DNA from: Thermoplasmata archaeon | GTDB taxonomy: Archaea; Thermoplasmatota; Thermoplasmata; UBA184 | Direction: 5' to 3' | NCBI GenBank assembly: GCA_021827545.1 | Contig: JAKAVH010000052.1 | Coordinates: 1 to 6,022 of the forward strand | DNA: 6,022 bases | Shown: piece by piece, positions 5,148 to 6,022 of the stretch | Layout of the letters: each line of letters starts with the position of its first letter | How positions within the stretch are numbered: position 1 is the first letter of the stretch | Program-made: the position numbers and the translations under genes | Notes under the pieces: model-generated | Seen by the model: the letters and a program-made list of their open reading frames with translations, nothing else | Told to the model about the DNA's origin: nothing | Database searches by the model: none

Positions 5148-5938
5148 TCGATCACCGTTCCCTCGCCATCGAGGGCCTTGCGGACGGGATCGGGCCGATC
5201 GGACGGTCCGATGACCGCACGCGGGACGCCGGCCTCGACCGCGTCGCGCGCGGCGAGGAGCTTCTTCCGCATCCGTCCCTTCGCGTACGCAAGCGCCGTT
5301 TCCCACTCCGCCCGAGGGATCCGGGGGATGCGGCTCGCGGGGTCGTCCGGGTCTCGCAACAGCCCGGGAACGTTCGTCAGCAGGACCAGGGCCTCCGCGC
5401 CGAGGGCCCCGGCCACGCGCGCGGCCGCACGGTCGGCGTCGACGTTCACGACCTCGCCCGCATCGGTGACCGCCGGGGGACCGACGACCGGTAAGTAGCC
5501 GGAGCGTAGGAGCACCGTGAGGAGCTCCGCGCGCACAGCCTCGACGCTGCCCGAGCGATCGTCGTGGAGGCGCACGACGTGGCCGTCGATCACGGCCCGG
5601 GCCCCCTCCTTCCGCTTCGCTCGGAGGAGACCACCGTCGACCCCCGACAGACCCACCGCGCGGGCCCCCCGGGCGAGGAGCCCGCGGACCAGCTCGGTCT
5701 GGACCCGGCCCGCGAGGGCGAGGACCAGGACCTCGAGGTGGGCGGGATCGGAGCGGCGGGAGACGACCCCGCTCGGCGACGTGTAGTACTCGGACGGGCG
5801 TCCCAGCGCCTCTCCGAGACGGTCGACCTCCGACGACCCGCCGTGCACGAGGACGCAGTCGGTCCGGTGGGCCAGCTCGTCGAGCACCGGGGCGATCGCG
5901 TTCCCGTCGGCACCACCGACCTTCACGACGAGCGTCAT
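5144..5938 (-). CDS. lysZ: LysW-aminoadipate/LysW-glutamate 6(5)-kinase (amino acid kinase family)
   Basis: This kinase phosphorylates the side-chain carboxylate of LysW-bound alpha-aminoadipate (or glutamate) with ATP; LysY then reduces the product. From ATG 5936-5938 the protein is 264 aa, the usual length. It shows the N-terminal KVGG loop with Lys6, the HGG turn (32-34), YYTSPSGVVSRRS (51-63) in the acyl-substrate region, and NVDADRAAARVA (165-176) with Asp169 at the ArgB catalytic-aspartate position. LLTNVPGLL (186-194) and GRMRKKLLAA (221-230) follow, with Lys226 at the ArgB C-terminal catalytic lysine. The family also includes ArgB; the short form, the SPSG segment and position between lysY and lysJ point to LysZ. 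A GTG at 6013 in frame would add 25 Arg/Pro-rich residues that overlap lysY out of frame, so it is rejected. The ribosome binding site is weak (AGGA four bases before the ATG); translation may be coupled to lysY, which ends 5 bases upstream. Confidence 0.93.
   Translation of the reverse strand: MTLVVKVGGADGNAIAPVLDELAHRTDCVLVHGGSSEVDRLGEALGRPSEYYTSPSGVVSRRSDPAHLEVLVLALAGRVQTELVRGLLARGARAVGLSGVDGGLLRAKRKEGARAVIDGHVVRLHDDRSGSVEAVRAELLTVLLRSGYLPVVGPPAVTDAGEVVNVDADRAAARVAGALGAEALVLLTNVPGLLRDPDDPASRIPRIPRAEWETALAYAKGRMRKKLLAARDAVEAGVPRAVIGPSDRPDPVRKALDGEGTVIE
5150..5156 (-). promoter_or_regulatory. Ribosome binding site of lysJ
   Basis: GGTGATC on the - strand, inside the last codons of lysZ, lies two bases before the GTG start at 5145-5147; its GG is 9 bases upstream of the start. 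The same heptamer precedes lysK. It supports the short lysJ start over the ATG at 5306. Confidence 0.65.
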
Positions 5939-5943
5939 CGGTC

Positions 5944-6022
5944 CTATACCGGGTGGAGACCGAGGTAGTCGAGGCCGGTCGTTTCGGCCTCGCCGATCCG
6001 GAGGTTGAAGCACTGGACGAGA
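5944..6022 (-). CDS. lysY: C-terminal end of LysW-aminoadipyl/glutamyl phosphate reductase (partial)
   Basis: On the - strand the frame ending at TAG 5944-5946 is open to the right edge and gives the last 25 residues of a protein. They include QCFNLRIGEAETTGLD and end LGLHPV. This is the recognisable tail of the ArgC/LysY family: the VQ-x-x-N segment after the conserved GAAGQA block (outside the window), then the ETTGL-x-x-x-GLHP ending. LysY reduces the acyl phosphate made by LysZ to the semialdehyde with NADPH. The fragment is short, but it sits exactly where lysY is expected and ends 5 bases before the lysZ ATG. The 5' part, and probably lysX and lysW, lie outside the window. Confidence 0.82.
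   Translation of the reverse strand, partial: LVQCFNLRIGEAETTGLDYLGLHPV

Noticed and set aside
5148..5306. 53-residue N-terminal extension of LysJ from the ATG at 5306
   Set aside because: It lies entirely inside lysZ, is Arg/Gly-rich and makes the protein longer than its family. GTG 5147 has a GGTGATC site and a 4-base overlap with the lysZ stop.
4341..5498. 385-codon open frame on the + strand opposite lysJ and lysZ
   Set aside because: Shadow of the lys genes; no family motif, no site-like start context.
1..6022. Mobile element, CRISPR array, defence or toxin-antitoxin module
   Set aside because: No transposase, integrase, regularly spaced repeats, terminal inverted repeats or small paired genes were seen; base composition looks even throughout.

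Overview
The window is very GC-rich and reads as archaeal chromosome. It carries part of a LysW carrier-protein operon (lysine and/or ornithine biosynthesis), archaeal TATA-like boxes upstream of two divergent genes, and ribosome binding sites built on GGTGATC, the complement of the archaeal 16S rRNA 3' end. An N-terminal double-CxxC zinc ribbon fused to membrane helices is also common in Thermoplasmata-like archaea. The best guess is a GC-rich euryarchaeote, possibly of the Thermoplasmata; this is inference. Thermus-type bacteria also use LysW, but the promoter signals fit them less well.

Left part (1-1051): the C-terminal two thirds of an ornithine cyclodeaminase/mu-crystallin family protein on the + strand runs off the left edge. 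After it comes a 407-base stretch without a convincing gene. It holds several short perfect hairpins, one of them directly behind the stop codon of the next gene.

Middle (1052-2970): a five-helix membrane protein with a cytoplasmic zinc ribbon (- strand) is divergent from a full-length pirin (+ strand). They share a 155-base promoter region. The zinc-ribbon gene looks leaderless. The pirin promoter has a TATA-like box between two arms of a perfect 8-base inverted repeat.

Right part (2939-6022, - strand): four tightly packed genes in the order lysY (only its last 25 codons, at the right edge), lysZ, lysJ, lysK. They encode the reductase, kinase, aminotransferase and final hydrolase that convert LysW-bound aminoadipate to lysine, or LysW-bound glutamate to ornithine. 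Genes are separated by 5 bases or overlap by 4 and 8 bases. lysJ and lysK both start with GTG inside the end of the previous gene. The end of lysK overlaps the end of pirin tail to tail by 32 bases. LysW, LysX and the operon promoter must lie beyond the right edge.

Most of the window is recognisable metabolism. I see no phage, transposon, CRISPR, toxin-antitoxin or defence module. The least understood items are the zinc-ribbon membrane protein, the pirin operator-like repeat and the structured convergent intergenic region.
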